A stretch of DNA of 64,000 bases from an uncultured Acetatifactor sp. (GTDB taxonomy: Bacteria > Bacillota > Clostridia > Lachnospirales > Lachnospiraceae): contig CAJTSE010000001.1 in NCBI GenBank assembly GCA_910578815.1, forward strand, positions 186,001-250,000, written 5' to 3'. The notes beneath the pieces were generated by a model that worked only from the letters and a program-made list of their open reading frames with translations, did not search any database and was not told the origin of the DNA. The translations under genes were made by a program, and so were the position numbers. Positions 32,208 to 41,425 of the stretch are shown piece by piece; the stretch's first letter is position 1; the number at the start of each line of letters is the position of its first letter.

Positions 32208-33119
32208 CTACAGCTTCTCGCTGTATATACTTTTATACCCCTCGCCGAAAATCTCCGTGGCACCGGTAACGATCATAAACGCCCCCGGATCTTCCTCCCG
32301 CACGATGGTTTCTGCCTGAGGGGAAATCTGTTTTTTCATGACGCACATGATAACCTTCTTTTCCTTGCCGCTGTATGCGCCAAATCCAGATATATAAGTC
32401 ACGCCGATGTCAAGGTCCTCCAACAGCCGCCTCGTAATCGCCTCATGCCTGTCGCTGATGATGAAAATCAGCTTGGCACCGTCCCGGCCATACAACACAA
32501 CATCCAGCAGAACGGAATTGATAAATACCACCAAGCCCGCATATAATGCCACATCAAGGTTCCGAAATAAAAGTGCCGATGCCGTTACGATCAAAGCGTC
32601 CGTAATCAGAAACAGCCGTCCGGTCTTAAGATAAGGAAATTTTAGCCTGAGCAGCTTAATGATAATATCCGTACCTCCGGTGGTAGCTCCGGCCTTAAAC
32701 ACCAAGCCGATGCCCACTGCCATCAACGCACCGCCTACCAGCGCTGCCAGAAAGGGGTCTCCCGTAGCTGCTCCGAAGGGTGCCAGCAGGTTAATAAAAC
32801 CTGAAGTAAGCACCGTACAATACATGGTGGACAAAATAAACCGCAGGCCAAATTTCCAGGTTCCCACCGCAATGATGGGGATATTGATCGCCAAAACCAG
32901 CGTACCTGTTTCCAGACCCGTCAGCCGATTTAAAATAATGGCAATACCCGTGACCCCTCCGGGCGCCAGGGCATTGGGATCCAGAAACAAGCTGACCGCT
33001 ATGGAATACAAAAGCGCTGCCAGAGTAATCTGTATATAATCCAGGACCCGGCGTTTCATGGTCTTTTTCTCTTCCTGTCGGATTTCCGCCTGCTGTTCCT
33101 TCGTCATCGACATATTCAT
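32208..33119 (-). CDS. YitT family membrane protein (DUF161/DUF2179)
   Basis: A 303-residue integral membrane protein of unknown transport role. Five to six hydrophobic segments (about 28-185) contain the conserved LAPGGVTGIAIILNR and GATTGGTDIIIKLL motifs. A C-terminal cytosolic DUF2179 ferredoxin-like domain (about 215-295) has KLIFIISDRHEAITRRLLEDLDIGVT. Single gene on its own terminator, between ilvA and the ffh operon. Several start codons lie close together (33119, 33113). Confidence 0.9.
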   Translation of the reverse strand: MNMSMTKEQQAEIRQEEKKTMKRRVLDYIQITLAALLYSIAVSLFLDPNALAPGGVTGIAIILNRLTGLETGTLVLAINIPIIAVGTWKFGLRFILSTMYCTVLTSGFINLLAPFGAATGDPFLAALVGGALMAVGIGLVFKAGATTGGTDIIIKLLRLKFPYLKTGRLFLITDALIVTASALLFRNLDVALYAGLVVFINSVLLDVVLYGRDGAKLIFIISDRHEAITRRLLEDLDIGVTYISGFGAYSGKEKKVIMCVMKKQISPQAETIVREEDPGAFMIVTGATEIFGEGYKSIYSEKL

Positions 33120-33171
33120 TCTCCATCTTTTTTGCTGCTTACGACATATTGATGCCTTGGGAAGCTTTTCG

Positions 33172-34383
33172 CTATATGACCGTTGGTGTCAGCTTGGGCT
33201 GATACCCGCCCTTTTCCAGGGCAGCAATAATTTGATTTTTATGCTCTGTACCGAATGCCTCCATGGTGATGCGCAGCTCCACTGCTGCATTCCTGTTGAT
33301 GGAAACAAACTGATTATGCTCAAGCTTGATTACGTTTCCGTCAATACCCGCGATCACTCCCGATACCCTGCACAGCTCGCCGGGCTTATCGGGAAGAAGC
33401 ACGGAAACGGTAAAAATCCGGTCTCTCATAATCAGCCCCTGCTGGACCACGGAAGACATGGTGATCACATCCATGTTACCGCCGCTTAAAATGGAAACTA
33501 CCTTTTTATCCTTCACATCAAGATGCTTCAGCGCAGCCACCGTCAGCAGGCCGGAATTTTCCACCACCATCTTGTGATTTTCTACCATATCCAGAAACGC
33601 CACTACCAGCTCCTTGTCCTCCACCGTGATAATGTCATCCAGATTTTCCTTAATGTAAGGGAACAGCTTGCTGCCTGGAGTCTTTACCGCCGTGCCGTCA
33701 GCAATGGTATTCACCTTAGGAAGGGTAGTCACCTTGTCTGCCTCCAACGATGCCTGCATACAGTTTGCACCCGCAGGCTCCACCCCGATTACCTTAATCT
33801 TGGGATTTAAAAGCTTTGCCAATACGGATACGCCGGTAGCCAGGCCGCCGCCGCCAATGGGAACAAGAATGTAGTCCACCAGCGGAAGCTCCTTCACAAT
33901 CTCCATGGCAATGGTGCCCTGCCCGGTAGCCACCGCCAGATCGTCAAAGGGATGAATGAATGTGTAACCATGCTCATCTGCCAGCTCATAAGCCTTCGCG
34001 CAGGCCTCATCATATACGTCTCCGTAAAGCACCACCTCCGCGCCGTAGCTCTTGGTACGATTCACCTTCATCAGGGGAGTTGTGGTTGGCATGACAATGG
34101 TTGCCTTTACGCCGTACCTTTTAGCTGCATAAGCCACGCCCTGAGCATGATTGCCCGCCGAGGCAGTAATCAGCCCCTTCTGCCGCTCTTCCTCGGAAAG
34201 GGTACTCATCTTATAATATGCCCCCCTCACCTTATAAGCTCCCGTGAACTGCATATTTTCCGGCTTCAGATAAACCCTGTTTCCCGTCTGGGCACTTAAA
34301 AACTCACTGAAAATCAGCTTTGTCTCCAGCGTTACCTGCTTGACGATCTCTGCCGCCTCTTCAAATTTTTCCAGTATCAGCAT
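33172..34383 (-). CDS. ilvA: Threonine ammonia-lyase with C-terminal ACT domain
   Basis: PLP enzyme deaminating threonine to 2-oxobutyrate. At about 403 residues it is the short, catabolic-like form with one ACT domain, not the 514-residue biosynthetic type. The PLP lysine lies in FTGAYKVRGAYY; SAGNHAQGVA binds phosphate-side residues, and IPIGGGGLATG-like VPIGGGGLATG is the glycine loop. The ACT domain (about 325-400) starts at FTVSVLLPDKPGELCRV and may bind an effector amino acid. Start at 34383 behind GGAGGAACAA; 34395 is an alternative. No ilv neighbours, so a catabolic or propionate-forming role is possible. Confidence 0.92.
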   Translation of the reverse strand: MLILEKFEEAAEIVKQVTLETKLIFSEFLSAQTGNRVYLKPENMQFTGAYKVRGAYYKMSTLSEEERQKGLITASAGNHAQGVAYAAKRYGVKATIVMPTTTPLMKVNRTKSYGAEVVLYGDVYDEACAKAYELADEHGYTFIHPFDDLAVATGQGTIAMEIVKELPLVDYILVPIGGGGLATGVSVLAKLLNPKIKVIGVEPAGANCMQASLEADKVTTLPKVNTIADGTAVKTPGSKLFPYIKENLDDIITVEDKELVVAFLDMVENHKMVVENSGLLTVAALKHLDVKDKKVVSILSGGNMDVITMSSVVQQGLIMRDRIFTVSVLLPDKPGELCRVSGVIAGIDGNVIKLEHNQFVSINRNAAVELRITMEAFGTEHKNQIIAALEKGGYQPKLTPTVI

Positions 34384-34553
34384 TTGTTCCTCCATATCAT
34401 TGCACCTCCCGATTTTGTATCTTCCCGTATCCTATATCCGTTCCGCGACATTATATTCCGGCAAGGCTCTGCCATTCGCCGGCTTCCATGCACAATCTCC
34501 GTAATAGATTGCATATTTGCAGTTGATTCGGCATAGTTTAAGCCGCTGCCGCT

Positions 34554-35519
34554 TTATGGCCGTAAATCTTCCCCGCTGCTTTCATCCTCCGTATTCACTT
34601 CAAACAGCGCGTTTACAAACTCATCGGAATGAAACCTCTGCAGATCCTCGATGGTTTCCCCCACTCCGATATATTTTACCGGGATTTTCAGCTCGGACTG
34701 GATCGCCACCGCAATCCCTCCCTTTGCCGTCCCGTCCATCTTTGTCAGAATAATACCTGTAAGCTCTGCCACCTCTCCGAATTCCCTGGCCTGTATCAGC
34801 GCATTCTGACCTGTAGTGCCGTCCAGAACAATCAGATTCTCCCTGTGGACATCCGGAAATTCTCTGTCAATAATTCGATTCATCTTACGCAGCTCTTCCA
34901 TCAGGTTCTTCTTATTATGCAGCCTGCCGGCCGTGTCGATCAGCAGCACATCCACCCCCCTGGCCTTAGCTGCCGTAACCGCATCAAACACAACGCTTGC
35001 GGGATCGGCTCCCTCGCTGCCGCCAACCATGGGCACATCTGCCCGCCTTGCCCACTCGGCAAGCTGGTCTCCCGCCGCTGCCCGGAAGGTATCCGCTGCC
35101 GCGATCAGTACTTTTCTCCCCTTTTCCTTAAGCTTCCCCGCCAGCTTTCCTACAGATGTAGTCTTGCCAACGCCGTTCACTCCTATGACCATGACCACGG
35201 ATTTTTCTTTTTCGAAATCATACGCCTCATCTCCCACCTGCATCTGCTCCCGAATGCTGTCGATCAACAGCTGTCTGCATTCCGCAGGCTCCTTCACATG
35301 CTTCTTACTGATCTGTTCCTTCAATCGCTCTAAAATATCGTTAGTCGCATTAACTCCAATATCCCCCATGATCAGTATTTCTTCCAGCTCATCAAAAAAG
35401 TCATCATCTATGGCAGAAAAACCGCCAAATACAGAATCAATCCCCCTGACGATATTGTCCCGCGTCTTGCTCAATCCCTGCTTTAGCCTGGCAAAAAAGC
35501 CTTTCTTTTCCTCGCTCAT
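34554..35519 (-). CDS. ftsY: Signal recognition particle receptor FtsY
   Basis: Membrane-associated SRP receptor GTPase. In 321 residues the acidic A domain is short, as in Gram-positives. The N domain (10-90) and G domain (VIGVNGVGKTTSVGKLA, DTFRAAA, DTAGRLHNK, TKMDGTAKGG, VGETIEDLQRF) are complete. ATG at 35519 behind AAAGGAAACGGC. It is 35 bases after smc in the plsX-acpP-rnc-smc-ftsY order. Confidence 0.97.
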   Translation of the reverse strand: MSEEKKGFFARLKQGLSKTRDNIVRGIDSVFGGFSAIDDDFFDELEEILIMGDIGVNATNDILERLKEQISKKHVKEPAECRQLLIDSIREQMQVGDEAYDFEKEKSVVMVIGVNGVGKTTSVGKLAGKLKEKGRKVLIAAADTFRAAAGDQLAEWARRADVPMVGGSEGADPASVVFDAVTAAKARGVDVLLIDTAGRLHNKKNLMEELRKMNRIIDREFPDVHRENLIVLDGTTGQNALIQAREFGEVAELTGIILTKMDGTAKGGIAVAIQSELKIPVKYIGVGETIEDLQRFHSDEFVNALFEVNTEDESSGEDLRP

Positions 35520-35554
35520 GCCGTTTCCTTTCAAATTTCCAAACTATTAGCCAC

Positions 35555-38500
35555 CTAATTATCCAAATCCTTCTCAATCAAATTTACACTGACCAGCGTA
35601 GATACGCCCTTTTCCTGCATAGTGATTCCATAAAGCCGGTCCACCTGCTCCATGGTTCCCCTCCTGTGGGTAATGACAATAAACTGCGTGTTCTTCGTCA
35701 ACTTATGCAGGTACTTTGCAAAGCGCCCTACATTGGAATCGTCCAGTGCCGCCTCAATCTCATCCAGCAGACAGAAGGGTGAAGGCTTCAGATTCTGGAT
35801 GGCAAATAAAAGGGAAATAGCCGTCAGCGCCTTCTCGCCGCCTGATAACTGCATCATATTCTGCAGCTTCTTGCCCGGCGGCTGCGCGATGATCCTTACT
35901 CCCGCCTCCAATATATCCTCATCCTCCATCAGTTCAAGGGTACCCTTACCACCACCGAACAGTTCTTTAAACACCTTATCAAACTCTCTGTTAATCTCTG
36001 CAAACTTTTCGGTAAACTGCTTCCTCATGGCCGCATCCAGTTCTTCAATGATACCCTCTAAGGTCTTTTCCGCCTCCACCAGGTCGTCATGCTGTGTCTG
36101 CATAAAGGTAAAACGATCCATTAGATTTTTATAATCCTCTATGGCATTGACGTTCACGTCACCCAGTTTCTTGATCTGCTCCCGCAGGGAAGAAATCTGT
36201 TTTTTCATAGCTGACAGGTCTGTCATGCTTTCGTCCCGAATAGATGCGGCATCCGTTAAGGTAATCTCATACTCGTCCCACATGTAATTGATCTGCGCTT
36301 CCAGATTTTCCTCCAGCCGTTCCTTCTGCGCCGTCAGACGATAAACCTCCTTATCCAGCGCCGACATCTTCTCCGACAGTTCTTCTCTGCTTCGAAAGAA
36401 ATCTTTCTGCCTGGCGGACAATTCCTCCCTGCGGGTCATGCTTTCCTTCAGCCGGCCCTCCGATTCATTCTGGGCGTCATAAGAAGCCGCTATGGTCTTT
36501 TCGATCTCCAGAATATTTTGTGCCTTGCGTTCCGACTCCAGCCGGTTGTCCTCCAAGGCTTCCAAAATTTCTGCAAGCTCGGCCCTGGAACGGGCAATTT
36601 CTTCGTCAATGCGGTTTACATTCGCCTGCTTAAATCCAAGGGTCTGCCGCATCTTCTCCACCTTCATCTCCCACTCGGACACAAGGGCTGCCGCCTGAGA
36701 CTCCAGTTTCCGTTTTTCTTCCAGCTCCCGTTGAAAGCTAACGATCTGCTCCTGTGTCCTCTTTTCCAGCTCTTCGCTTTCCGCCAGCTCCCTCTGAATG
36801 GATTCCTTATCATTTCTGATCTCGAATATCTTTCCTTCAATCTCCTGCTCTTCCAGCTTTAAGGAAGCCTTCGCCTCCCCTTCCTCTTCCATCCGCTCCT
36901 TGGACTGGCTGATATTCAGCCTTACCGTATTCTGCTCTATGGACTTTTTCTGAATGTCGCTCTTTAAGTTTTCCAGTTCCATGCGCAGCTTATTTCGCTT
37001 TGCCTTGGTCTCGTCAATTTCCCTGTTGATCCTGTCTACCGCGGTCAGCAGCTTTTTCACGTTTTTCTGAAGCTCGTCGATCTCCCGGCGCCTTCCTAAA
37101 AGGTTACTGTTGTTTTTAAACGCACCGCCGCTGATGGCACCGCCGGGCACCAGCAGTTCTCCCTCCAGCGTGACCATGCGGATACCGTATTCATACTTTC
37201 TGGCGATCTTTACCGCATTGTCCACATGATCCACCACCAGAATTCGTCCCAGCATGGCCTTTGCCACATTACGGTATCTATCCTCTATCTGTACCAGTTC
37301 ATCCGCCATACCGATAACCCCTTTTTCGGAAAGGGCTTCCGGATTTTTAAATTCCTGGGGCCTGGTGATACTGGTAAGGGGAAGAAAGGTTGCCCGCCCC
37401 AGCCTGTTCTCCTTCAAAAACCGGATCATCTTCTTGGCCGTGTCCTCGTCGTCGGTGACAATATTTTGAATATTCCCGCCCAATGCCGTCTCGATGGCAG
37501 TCTCATACTTCTTCTCCACCTTGACAATGTCCGCCACAACGCCGATAATTCCCGGTGTCTTCTCCTTCTGCTCCATGACCTTTTTCACGCTGCCGCCGTA
37601 GCCTTCATAGCGCTCCGTTAAGTTGGACAACGCTTCCAGTCTTGACTTCTCCATGTGGTACGCGCTCTGTGTCTCCCGAAGACTCGCGTCCTTTTGGGAA
37701 AGAATCTCTCGGATGCCGCCTAATGACAACTCCACCGCCGCCTGCTGCTCCGTCATTTCCCGCAGTGACTCCGTCACTGTCTCAAATTCGGCCTCCAGCC
37801 TTTTTAAGCTTTCCTCTCTTGCTGCTTCGTCGGACTTTGCCCGCAATAGCCTGGAGTTCAATTCTGCCTTGCGAATATTCACCTGCTCCATCATGGTGTC
37901 AAAGCGCCCCATCTTGGAGCGTATGGTAGCCCTCTGATTCAGCTCGCCGATGATCGTATTTTTACCTGCCTCAATGGCGTTATTCAGCTCCGCAATCTTT
38001 TCTTGTATTTCATTCAGTTTCGCCTTCTCCGCCTCTTCCGTGGCCACGATCTCATGAACCTGACTGTCCGTCTCGTTCTTTTCGTTAAGAATCCCCTCTT
38101 TATCCTTCTCCTTAACGCTGATTTCTTCCTCCAGCGCCTTACGGCGGTTAGTCAGATGCACTTCGCTGCCCTTTGCGGAGTTGATCTGCTCCTTTAAGAC
38201 GTTCATTTCGCCTTCCAGTTTTCCCCGCATCAGCCCCGTATCGGTTAAAGTGCTTCTGGCCTGCTCTATTGTCTCTTCCAGGCTCTCAAGTTCTTCCTGA
38301 ACCTGCTCATATTCTTCCTTAATACCCTCATATTTCCCCTTAACCTCGGAAAGCTCCCCGCTAGCCAGAGTATACTTTTCCTCCGCCTGCTGAAGCTGCT
38401 CCTTCAGTCTTCCGTTTTCCAGCAGAAATACATTTACATCCAGAGTTTTCAGCTCTTCCTTCCGACGCAGGTAAATCTTCGCCACCTCGGACTGCCGTTC

Positions 38501-39115
38501 CAGCGGCTCCACCTGCTTTTCCAGCTCCGAAAGAATATCGTTTACGCGGATCAGATTCTGTTTCTCGCTTTCCAGCTTGGTCTGGGCCGCAGCTTTACGG
38601 CGCTTAAATTTTACAATCCCCGCCGCCTCGTCAAAAAGCTCACGCCGCTCTTCCGGTCTGCCGCTCAAGATCTTGTCGATCTGGCCCTGGCCGATGATGG
38701 AATACCCCTCCTTACCGATACCGGTATCATAAAACAGCTCATTCACATCCTTCAGCCTGCAGGGGCTCCCGTTAATCAGATATTCACTTTCTCCGGAACG
38801 GTAAATACGCCTTGCCACGGTAACCTCGTCAAAGTCAATGGCAAGCTGATGATCCCCGTTGTCAAGGGTAATGGCAACATAAGCGTAACTTAAGGGCTTC
38901 CTGTTTTCTGTCCCTGAGAAAATGACATCCTGCATGCTTGCGCCGCGAAGCTGCTTGACACGCTGCTCCCCCAGCACCCAGCGGACTGCATCGGCCACGT
39001 TGCTCTTGCCGCTGCCGTTTGGCCCTACGATGCCCGTAATGCCATTGTGAAACTGAAATATAATTTTATTGGCAAATGATTTAAATCCCTGTACCTCAAT
39101 ACTTTTTAAATACAT
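35555..39115 (-). CDS. smc: Chromosome segregation ATPase SMC
   Basis: Condensin subunit of 1186 residues that organises and separates sister chromosomes with ScpAB. Walker A GPNGSGKSN is at 32-40, and a coiled coil runs about 165-500. The hinge (about 505-660) contains YEGYGGSVKKVMEQ and GAISGGAFKNN. A second coiled coil follows, then the ABC signature LSGGEKALTAISLLFA and Walker B SPFCLLDEIEAALDDSNV. Its start overlaps the end of rnc by 20 bases, indicating translational coupling. Confidence 0.98.
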   Translation of the reverse strand: MYLKSIEVQGFKSFANKIIFQFHNGITGIVGPNGSGKSNVADAVRWVLGEQRVKQLRGASMQDVIFSGTENRKPLSYAYVAITLDNGDHQLAIDFDEVTVARRIYRSGESEYLINGSPCRLKDVNELFYDTGIGKEGYSIIGQGQIDKILSGRPEERRELFDEAAGIVKFKRRKAAAQTKLESEKQNLIRVNDILSELEKQVEPLERQSEVAKIYLRRKEELKTLDVNVFLLENGRLKEQLQQAEEKYTLASGELSEVKGKYEGIKEEYEQVQEELESLEETIEQARSTLTDTGLMRGKLEGEMNVLKEQINSAKGSEVHLTNRRKALEEEISVKEKDKEGILNEKNETDSQVHEIVATEEAEKAKLNEIQEKIAELNNAIEAGKNTIIGELNQRATIRSKMGRFDTMMEQVNIRKAELNSRLLRAKSDEAAREESLKRLEAEFETVTESLREMTEQQAAVELSLGGIREILSQKDASLRETQSAYHMEKSRLEALSNLTERYEGYGGSVKKVMEQKEKTPGIIGVVADIVKVEKKYETAIETALGGNIQNIVTDDEDTAKKMIRFLKENRLGRATFLPLTSITRPQEFKNPEALSEKGVIGMADELVQIEDRYRNVAKAMLGRILVVDHVDNAVKIARKYEYGIRMVTLEGELLVPGGAISGGAFKNNSNLLGRRREIDELQKNVKKLLTAVDRINREIDETKAKRNKLRMELENLKSDIQKKSIEQNTVRLNISQSKERMEEEGEAKASLKLEEQEIEGKIFEIRNDKESIQRELAESEELEKRTQEQIVSFQRELEEKRKLESQAAALVSEWEMKVEKMRQTLGFKQANVNRIDEEIARSRAELAEILEALEDNRLESERKAQNILEIEKTIAASYDAQNESEGRLKESMTRREELSARQKDFFRSREELSEKMSALDKEVYRLTAQKERLEENLEAQINYMWDEYEITLTDAASIRDESMTDLSAMKKQISSLREQIKKLGDVNVNAIEDYKNLMDRFTFMQTQHDDLVEAEKTLEGIIEELDAAMRKQFTEKFAEINREFDKVFKELFGGGKGTLELMEDEDILEAGVRIIAQPPGKKLQNMMQLSGGEKALTAISLLFAIQNLKPSPFCLLDEIEAALDDSNVGRFAKYLHKLTKNTQFIVITHRRGTMEQVDRLYGITMQEKGVSTLVSVNLIEKDLDN

Positions 39116-39809
39116 ATCCTCTATCCCTCAAAAGCAGCAGTGCCTTGTATGCCGCCTGCTGCTCCGCCGCCTTTTTTGTCTTTCCGATGCCCTCGCCCAG
39201 TACCTCATCCTCCATATGTACGGAAACTTTAAATACTTTGTTATGTTCCGGGCCGCTTTCCTCCAACAACTCGTACCAGAACTCTTTCTTCAGCTTTCCC
39301 TGAATCAGTTCCTGTAAGTTGCTCTTGCTGTCGTAAAAGAGTCGCTTGTCCTCAAGATCCGATAAAATAAAGCTGTTGATAAACTGCCTTGCCGGCTCCA
39401 TGCCTCCGTCAAGATAGATCGCACCGGTCACCGCCTCCATAACATCGGAAATAATACTGTCTCTTTCCCGGCCCCCGGTATTTTCCTCTCCCTTGCCAAG
39501 CCGAATAAATTTCCCCAGCTCCAGATCCCTTGCGCAGAATGCAAGCGCAGGCTCACAGACCATGGAAGCCCGCATTTTTGTCAGCTCACCCTCAGGCACA
39601 TCCTGATGCTCATGAAACAAAAATTCACTGGAAGTGAGCTCCAATACCGCATCCCCCAAAAATTCCAGCCGCTCATAGTTTCCCGTCTTGTTGATTTTCT
39701 GTTCATTTGTAAAGGAACTGTGCGTCAACGCCTGCTTTAGCAGCGAAATATCATGAAACTGATACCCGATCCGCTGTTCCAGCTCTTTCATAGTGTAGCC
39801 TTCCAACAT
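39096..39809 (-). CDS. rnc: Ribonuclease III
   Basis: Double-strand RNA endonuclease for rRNA and mRNA processing. In about 237 residues the signature ERLEFLGDAVLEL is followed by the second acidic site DVMEAVTGAIYLDGG, and a C-terminal dsRNA-binding domain (SNLQELIQGKLK...EGIGKTKKAAEQQAAYKAL). ATG at 39809 behind AGAGGG is chosen; 39791 (behind GGAAGG) is nearly as good, and GTG at 39827 is less likely. It overlaps smc by 20 bases. Confidence 0.95.
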   Translation of the reverse strand: MLEGYTMKELEQRIGYQFHDISLLKQALTHSSFTNEQKINKTGNYERLEFLGDAVLELTSSEFLFHEHQDVPEGELTKMRASMVCEPALAFCARDLELGKFIRLGKGEENTGGRERDSIISDVMEAVTGAIYLDGGMEPARQFINSFILSDLEDKRLFYDSKSNLQELIQGKLKKEFWYELLEESGPEHNKVFKVSVHMEDEVLGEGIGKTKKAAEQQAAYKALLLLRDRGYVFKKY

Positions 39810-39875
39810 TTTCCCTCTCACTTTCACCCGGCAAACAGTTCAGAACTTTCAGCTTAATCCGTCTGCATCGGTCTC

Positions 39876-39910
39876 AAAACAAAGAGCAGTCCGCTTAAGA
39901 CGCACTGCTC
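39876..39910 (-). terminator. Hairpin with T-tail after acpP
   Basis: GAGCAGT (39884-39890) pairs with ACTGCTC (39904-39910), with an inner CGCTTAAGACG pairing, followed on the minus strand by TTTGTTTT. It lies between acpP and rnc, so it may lower transcription into rnc-smc-ftsY relative to the highly expressed acpP. Confidence 0.6.
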
Positions 39911-39941
39911 CTATTGAAATCAATATGGAAACGATGCCTTA

Positions 39942-40172
39942 TTAATTTAAGGCGTTCTTGATCAGCTCCACCGCTTCCTCAACAGTTGTAATTTTTTCCG
40001 CCTTATCCGCCGGGATCTCAATATCAAAGGTTTCCTCGATACCCATGACAATCTGAAACACATCCAGGGAATCCGCTCCCAGATCATCCAAAAAAGTGGT
40101 CTCCATGGTGATCTCGTCCGGATCCACGTTCAAAACTTCCGCGATTACCTGTTTCAACTTTTCGAATTCCAT
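39942..40172 (-). CDS. acpP: Acyl carrier protein
   Basis: Carries growing acyl chains on a phosphopantetheine arm. A 76-residue acidic helical protein with the attachment site GADSLDVFQIVM (Ser35) and C-terminal EIPADKAEKITTVEEAVELI. ATG at 40172 behind GAAGGAGA; the longer upstream frame overlaps plsX and lacks similarity. Immediately follows plsX. Confidence 0.97.
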   Translation of the reverse strand: MEFEKLKQVIAEVLNVDPDEITMETTFLDDLGADSLDVFQIVMGIEETFDIEIPADKAEKITTVEEAVELIKNALN

Positions 40173-40194
40173 ACCGTTATTGTCTCCTTCTCTT

Positions 40195-41205
40195 TTAATC
40201 TTCCAGAACAATCTGTTCCTTTATTTTTTCATTTATATTCTGCTCCTTGAATGCAATACATTGAAGGATGGAATGACGAATTTCAATGGCATTGCTGCTT
40301 CCATGAGTCTTTACCACAAGCCCGTTTAATCCAAGCAGCGGTGCTCCCCCGTACTCTTCCGTACTGAATGCCTTTAAGGTCTGCTTTAACGCCGGCTTTA
40401 CCAAGAAACCGCCGATCTTGCTGCGCAGGCTGCTCATCATACCGTCTCTGATTTTCTTTACCAGCACGCTGCTGACGCCCTCCAGCATTTTTAAAACGAT
40501 ATTCCCTGCAAAGGCCTCGCAGACCAGCACATCCGCCGCGCCGGCAGGAATATCCCTGGCCTCCACATTACCGACAAAATTAATTTCGGGACAATTCAAA
40601 AGCAGCGGATAAGTTTCCTTTGTCAAAGCGTTGCCCTTTTCTTCCTCCACTCCGATGTTGACAAGGCCCACACGAGGATTTTTTACCCCCAGAACGCTTT
40701 CCATATAAATGCTTCCCATCTTTGCAAACTGCAAGAGCTGAGAAGGCCTGGCGTCCACATTGGCTCCGCAGTCCAGAAGAAGGCTGACGCCGCCTGCATT
40801 GGGAATGATGGGTGCCAGAGGCGGCCTCTCCACCCCCTTAATCCGGCCCACAATCACCTGTCCGCCCACCAGTACGGCACCGGTGCTGCCCGCAGACACA
40901 AAGGCATCGCACTGCCCTTCCTTTACCAGGTACATGGCCTTCACAATGGAAGAATCTTTCTTTTTGCGGATTGCCATTACCGGCGGCTCACCCGTCTCAA
41001 TCATTTCTTCCGCGTGAACCACTTCCATCTGCTCTTCATTGTATGTATACTTTTTCAACTCTTCCCTGATGACAGGCTCTCTGCCCACCAGAAACACCCT
41101 TACGCGCTTATCCTCGTTCACGGCTTCCACCGCGCCCTTAACAATCTCAAAGGGGGCGTTATCACCGCCCATGGCGTCCACCGCCACATTTACCATGTTT
41201 TCCAT
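40195..41205 (-). CDS. plsX: Phosphate acyltransferase PlsX
   Basis: Soluble enzyme converting acyl-ACP to acyl phosphate, the substrate of PlsY (gene at 11561). In 336 residues: VNVAVDAMGGDNAP, IRKKKDSSIVKAM, FVSAGSTGAVLVGG, IIPNAGGVSLLLDCGANVD split over the core, VNIGVEEEKGN, FVGNVEARD and GLNGLVVKTHGSS. First gene of plsX-acpP-rnc-smc-ftsY, with a promoter at 41245-41273. The usual upstream partners yceD-rpmF are displaced to 46.6-47.3 kb. Confidence 0.97.
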   Translation of the reverse strand: MENMVNVAVDAMGGDNAPFEIVKGAVEAVNEDKRVRVFLVGREPVIREELKKYTYNEEQMEVVHAEEMIETGEPPVMAIRKKKDSSIVKAMYLVKEGQCDAFVSAGSTGAVLVGGQVIVGRIKGVERPPLAPIIPNAGGVSLLLDCGANVDARPSQLLQFAKMGSIYMESVLGVKNPRVGLVNIGVEEEKGNALTKETYPLLLNCPEINFVGNVEARDIPAGAADVLVCEAFAGNIVLKMLEGVSSVLVKKIRDGMMSSLRSKIGGFLVKPALKQTLKAFSTEEYGGAPLLGLNGLVVKTHGSSNAIEIRHSILQCIAFKEQNINEKIKEQIVLED

Positions 41206-41244
41206 TACCGTTATCCCCTCTACGAAGAATCCGCATCTTATCTA

Positions 41245-41273
41245 ACTATAATAGATAGACATCTAAAAAGCAA
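41245..41273 (-). promoter_or_regulatory. Promoter of the plsX operon, with an inverted repeat at the -10
   Basis: On the minus strand TTGCTT (41268-41273), 17-base spacer, TATAGT (41245-41250). TATCTA (41239-41244) and TAGATA (41252-41257) form an inverted repeat across the -10, a possible operator. The -35 lies in the terminator hairpin of the preceding gene. Confidence 0.55.
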
Positions 41274-41301
41274 GCAGAAAATCTTACTTTTCTGCCTGCT
41301 T
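41265..41301 (-). terminator. Terminator after the secreted YD-repeat gene
   Basis: Fourteen bases at 41268-41281 pair with 41288-41301 with one mismatch (AAGCAAGCAGAAAA against its complement, loop TCTTAC). On the minus strand the 3' arm runs directly into TTTTT. The 3' arm contains the -35 of the plsX promoter. Confidence 0.7.
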
Positions 41302-41425
41302 TTCTGCTCGCCCCGCATAAAATTGAAAAAAGCTGAAGTGAAAAAAGGACACCCTTCCAGTGAATCCTTCTCTGAAAAAATGTCCCTTTTCAATCCCCCG
41401 GACGGCTTACGTATCCCTTCTGCTA

